NCBI GenBank assembly: GCA_950106755.1
Contig: OX467091.1
Span: 24,755,538 to 24,819,537 of the forward strand
From: Climacium dendroides
Taxonomy: Eukaryota; Streptophyta; Bryopsida; Hypnales; Climaciaceae
Direction: 5' to 3'
Length of the DNA: 64,000 nucleotides
The notes beneath the pieces are model-generated. The model was not told the DNA's origin and did not search any database. It saw only the letters and a program-made list of their open reading frames with translations. The position numbers and the translations under genes were made by a program. Shown piece by piece: positions 59,687 to 64,000 of this stretch. Each line of letters opens with the position of its first letter. The stretch's first letter is position 1.

Positions 59687-59890
59687 TTATTTGAAATTTT
59701 TATTAAAATATGGTTTCTTTCTATAATTTGAAAATTTCTTTCTTACATAGAGTGCTGATGTAATATCAAATGTTAAACTCATGTTTTTCATGAGTGTTTC
59801 TTCTTGGATCAAATCTGTTATTAATGATTGTAATGTTAGTCTAGGTTGTCTTCTCAAAGAGCTTATGAAAGACCTATAGCTTGAAGGCAA
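59687..59890 (-). pseudogene. copia gag fragment
   Basis: LPSSYRSFISSLRRQ-like start and LITDLIQEETLMKNM, the UBN2/gag-polypeptide signature. Upstream gag to about 60250 and the zinc knuckle (about 59560-59620, HLIKDC remains) are out of frame. Confidence 0.8.
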
Positions 59891-61549
59891 ACTTTTGCAT
59901 TAAAGTAAGTCAACAATTGTTTGAGATGTGCTCTAAATGTATGGATGTGTTTAGTAACACTATCATTTTTTCTCATCTTCAAGGTATATAATTTATCCTT
60001 AAAATAAATTTTTGTTACCACATTCTTGTGATTCAAACAATTTCTTTAATTCTTGCTATGCTAAATGAGCTAATTTGCAAGATTGTATATGTGAAACAAC
60101 ATTGTTTTCTAAATAGTTATTGATGATTGTAAGAGATAATGAATCTCTTTCTTTCCAATGACTAACACTACCTACACCTATGGCAGGTAAAGTTTGGGAT
60201 CCTATAGCAACTTTTGCTACTGGTAAGGTTCAACATCACTTACTACAAACCACAAAATTTTGAAAATCAATGTCAACCTATGTTTCCATATGTTAAAGTA
60301 AAATTAGTTGCAACTCTCATTCATTTTAAAAATCTAATCTTGCAAAGGCTTTATTAATTATGCATCTGTTTTATGTTGATTCCAAATTTTGTTCATCTTC
60401 CTCAATTGGAAGATACTAAACCAAGTTTATTAAAGCTTAAAAGAATGCATTCGTGAGGTTTGCAACTAATTGTGGTTCTTGTAGTGATTAGTCGGATCAG
60501 TATTCCTCCAGTTAGCCCTTAATTTTTGCTAAAGACCAACTTAGAGTAAACCGCTCCGGAATCGTTCTCACGAGGACTCAAGGCTCACGGATCTAGGCAA
60601 ACTAGGTCTAAGCTTTTCCTTTCTCTCCTTCTTTTCAATCTGGACCAACGGTCCGATTTGGCTACTAGTGCCGGATAGGTTCCGGAAAATTCCGGAAACC
60701 GTTCAATTGCCCCTTCCGGGATCCTTGGGTTTAATTAACGTGGCCAGATTCACCGTCCGGATATTTACCGGGTTCGGAAACACCGACTTTCTCTCATACT
60801 TGACCTCTAATACTATTGCTAACCTAACTTCAGGGACCGGAAATATCCTATTGATCTGTCACCTCACAAATCTAGAAGGCTTACCGGACTAGGTCACGCA
60901 GGGACAGTCAAGGACTACAACGACATTCTAGCACTAACCCAACACTGAGTCTCCCGTCAACCGGATGGACATCCTTGCACTCTCTTGGGCGTTACACTGG
61001 GGCTTTGACTCCGTCTATGGGGTGAATCCCGGTATTCAGATTACGTCTCACAAAACTCTCGTACACGGAAGCTGCTCTTAGACTCTCAGACACCCCCGTA
61101 CACGAGATAATATCCTTCCCTCAGGCTATACTAGCATCCAATCAGGTAGCATACTAACACTCCCTCCGGAACAATTCGGCCGATCTCCCCATCAATCCAG
61201 TGCAATAAGAAACCATACACACCTCGACACTTGCTAACCAAGGTATGTTCTCAACATCTAGAAATACACGAATGGAACTCCACACATCACATAATGTACT
61301 AAGTAGATAAGAGAATGGAATGCCTCCAAACACTTTGAATTAAGCTCAAAGATACAACTGAAAATCATGGTGTAAGTAACCACAATGGTCCATCAAAATC
61401 TAACTTATACTAAAACCTATCATTATCTCAAAATCACACAAAAAACTCTCCTACTGGCCTGCTAGATTTTCGATATTCCTCTCAGATCCTATTTTTCCAA
61501 AGCAGTGACCAGACTCCGTCACTGTTACAAGTATATACAAAACTACTTC

Positions 61550-62080
61550 TTATTCCTTAGGAAAAATTACCTCCTCTAATAAGCTCTGGTAACTCCTCTT
61601 CCGGTTGCTCATCGGAGAAGAAACACCAGAGACTCCTACTGTCGGAATGGTCCCTAACAGACTTGGACCTGTAGCGGCACCGGCATCTCTATCTGCACCC
61701 AGGGATCCGACTACTAGCATTCTCGGACTTCCCTGAGAGTCTCTTCGGATAAACTTCAAGCGGGAAGAGGAGTGGATGGACCGAGTTATCCATCTCTCCG
61801 GAGAAGTCCTCGTAAGGTCTATGATCGAGTTCTCTTGGAGGAGATCCTCATTCCCCCTGGGTACAATGGTACCCCAATCCACTCTTGATCCCTCGAGTGA
61901 AGGTGATAACTTCAGGACACGAGATACCATTGGTGAAACCCCTACAACAGCTGTTTCCGGAACCTCCTCCGGAACCGGCAATGTCTGGGTGGGAGAGAAA
62001 GGAGAAGGGTCTACCGGATTTTGCTATGCGGGTGCCAAATACGCCACCAAGTTCCGCAACTCAGCTCGCGAAGTATCCAT
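61550..62080 (-). pseudogene. Ser/Pro/Val-rich ORF with one amber codon
   Basis: From an ATG at 62080 (MDTSRAELRNLVAYLAPA) an in-frame TAG at 62024-62026 interrupts. The same frame is then open to 61550, about 175 codons in total. It continues through PVPEEVPETAVVGVSP, IIDLTRTSPERW and SNRKRSYQSLLEE. No domain is recognised. The length and position suggest a structural (gag-like) or accessory protein of the surrounding element. Confidence 0.45.
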
Positions 62081-63361
62081 CCTCCTTGCCTTGTCACGCC
62101 CCTATCTACTTGGGGTGCCCAATGAACCTTAGTGCGCAAGGGGGGACCTTGGGGGTGACTTTCCAAGTCTTGCAATAGACTAGGTAGGAAGAATGGAGAG
62201 ACTCTCGATCAAATAGGGCGCAATGGCGCCTTGGTTTTGAAGTAGACATGAGAGTGTCATACATGCTTGGAAATCTCTCAACAATATGCTTCTAATGGCG
62301 CAAAGAACGCACAATTTGGAGTTGAAAGATAAAAGTTATGGCCGTTCAAAGTTGACTGGGTCCCGGAGGGCGCCGAGACACTTGAAGGCTAGGTGTGAGG
62401 GGTTCCCAATGAATCCCACAAGAAAGTATAGCATGTGGCATATTGTTGAAAAGATATGAACACAAGGAACTTAGAATGACAAGCATTATGAGGTTCTAAG
62501 ACATGAGTCAATAGTTATGGCCAAAAGAAGAGCTGTGGTGAAGGCGTGACACCTTCCCCGGTGAATCCGAATCTTTAGAGGGCCATAACTTTGTGAGAAC
62601 TTGTCCAAATGGGGCGAGTGAGCAATCCATAGGCATCTATTCGTCGCGTAGATGTCTAAAATGGGCTCGCATGTTGGATTTGAAGCACTGAGCGCAAAGT
62701 TACGCCGGTTAGAAGTTCGGGAGTCCAAATGGTGACGTAACTTGGCGATTTGGGTTGGAAGTAGGTGGTCTTCCACAACCCAAGGTTATCCAATGACCTC
62801 CTTCGACCTAGGACGGGGTTTTTTGCCAAATACCACAGAGAGTACTATAGGAGGGGTTGGTCTCCCTCCTCACTCCCTTTTGAAGCCCTGGTGAGTTTCG
62901 GTGACTCATGGTTGGTGGTGGTGACTTCACCACCACTTCAAGGCACCATGGGACACTTGTGTGTGTCCCATGGCATCGGTTGGGTGGAGTCCCGCTCCTT
63001 GTTAGGCCTCCTTAGATGTGTCCCGAGTTGTGAGCGCCGGTTATCTGTAGTGAATGAGTAGCAAATGCAAAAAGGGCTAGCATGGAGTGGGGTGATACTC
63101 AAGGGCGGTTAGGACCATGGTGAGTAGTGCCACCATGGGTCCTTGCACATTAAGGTGGAAGTTCCGCCCCATGTTACTAAGTGACATGCCTGGTATCATG
63201 ATGGGAGTGTGTGCTAGTAGTCCTGGTGACTGGGACTTGGCAAACTGAGTTAGAAATGGGGACTAACACTGTGTGCGCTTGGCATGTGCAATGTTAGGCA
63301 GTTGGTGACCAAGTGATGCTGTAAGTGGGTTGGGGTGAACTTAGTGAGTTGCTGGAAGTTG

Positions 63362-63925
63362 TTAGGTGTCATTTAGGACACGACACACCTGCTCCAACAG
63401 ACATTTCACGATCGGCACCCGGCTTGAGCTTGCGGATACATTGAAGTTGGCTTCAAACAACCGAGCTTTGTTGATGCAGTCCGCCAGAATCTCCAAAGAT
63501 TGCCGGAGTTGGGTAACACCCCGGCCCAATGCCTTAGTCTGCCGGCGATGTTCTTCCTCCATGACTTTGGCCTTCTCTTGGGCCATCCGCAGCTCGTTCT
63601 CCAGCTGGGTGCAAGTGGACTCCAACCCCTCGGCCCATTCTAGTATATTCCGGTTCTCTATCCAGAGGGCGCCTAGCTCCGTCACTATCTTCTTCTGGTC
63701 TTGGATCAGCAGATCGTTCTACTTTTTTGTCGTTATTACAACGTCCATCCTCCGGAAAATGGCGTTTCGGTCAGTCAGTGCCATCTTTCGGCACACCCGT
63801 CTGAAGGTCTCTTCATAATTGTGGAGAATCTTCATGAGATCGTCAACTCATCATACGATGTGTTGGGCCATCTCCGTAATGTCCTCGTAGGGCGACCCCC
63901 TAGTCGGATCTCGGTCCTTTCTTCC
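63362..63925 (-). pseudogene. Coiled-coil ORF, interrupted (gag-like?)
   Basis: One frame runs from about 63925 (PYEDITEMAQHIV) through two adjacent TGA codons (63848-63853). It passes ILHNYEETFRRVCRKMALTD, then TAG at 63719-63721, then an open run of 107 codons to 63362. The last part is a clear heptad-type coiled coil (LESTCTQLENELRMAQEKAK, EEEHRRQTKALGRGVTQL). The persistence of one readable frame across three stops indicates a decayed gene. No family is recognised. Confidence 0.5.
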
Positions 63926-64000
63926 TCCTCTTCCTCCGGTGGATTGGTCCAAGGGTGACCGGCTTCTGTCCGGTCCGGCACGTTCTCCGGGTTCCTCGCC

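Larger units (their letters stand above)
56150..60250 (-). mobile_element. Decayed Ty1/copia retrotransposon
   Basis: On the minus strand, in order: gag, protease, integrase, reverse transcriptase, RNase H, the copia gene order. It ends near 56150 with KHVDTQYHFTREKI and the ADILIKSLS tail of the RNase H. Many stops and frameshifts break it, so it is old. No LTR pair, primer site or target duplication could be identified. Confidence 0.85.
60480..64000 (-). mobile_element. CCGG-rich retroelement-like region, runs off the window
   Basis: Composition changes abruptly near 60480 from AT-rich to balanced, with many CCGGA, GGAACC and GGGCCATAACTTT words. Two broken open frames lie on the minus strand (61550-62080 and 63362-63925). 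The middle part (62.2-63.3 kb) has recurring ATGGCC(A) and GGGCGAGTG words and no gene. The overall look is of an LTR or internal region of a large LTR retroelement, but no RT, integrase, LTR pair or border is inside the window, so the class is not proven. Confidence 0.45.

Noticed and set aside
54800..60500. LTR pair for the copia element
   Set aside because: No direct repeat was found between the left (54.8-56.1 kb) and right (60.2-60.5 kb) flanks by eye.

Overview
This window is nuclear DNA of a land plant. The evidence is a chloroplast-targeted two-domain glyoxalase I in nine exons, a chloroplast DUF4079 membrane protein in five exons, a Tyr/Ser/Pro-rich cell-wall protein, and Ty3, Ty1, CACTA-type, Stowaway-like and Tourist-like elements. 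Intergenic DNA is very AT-rich and the genes are clearly richer in G+C. Two genes carry the DUF2235 (Tle1-like hydrolase) domain, which is known mainly from bacteria and fungi. This points to a seedless plant (moss, liverwort or lycophyte), but that is an inference and the species cannot be named.

Layout. 1-4.95 kb is AT-rich with no gene. 5.4-6.7 kb holds a secreted proline-rich/extensin-like gene behind a degenerate promoter-proximal duplication. 12.9-19.5 kb is a small CACTA-like element (3-bp target duplication) split by a complete 6.0-kb Ty3 chromovirus (5-bp target duplication) in minus orientation, with LTRs differing at two sites and a broken pol. 19.5-28.9 kb is gene-free DNA with a G-depleted tract and a foldback. 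28.95-32.8 kb holds two convergent DUF2235 genes. 34.8-40.7 kb holds several inverted-repeat elements, including a CACTA-like element nested in a Stowaway-like MITE. 42.2-50.5 kb holds glyoxalase I and the DUF4079 gene head to head. 51.4-54.2 kb holds a protein-kinase relic and a region with a 38-bp hairpin satellite ending in a CACTA-like terminus. 56.1-60.3 kb is a decayed Ty1/copia element. 60.5-64 kb is a different, CCGG-rich retroelement-like region with two broken ORFs.

How the genes relate. Glyoxalase I and the DUF4079 protein are both predicted plastid proteins and share a short intergenic region of about 0.6 kb. The DUF2235 pair looks like an inverted duplication in which one copy gained an intron and perhaps an N-terminal exon. 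The rest is dominated by layered transposon insertions. Exon boundaries are read by eye from splice consensus and protein family similarity.
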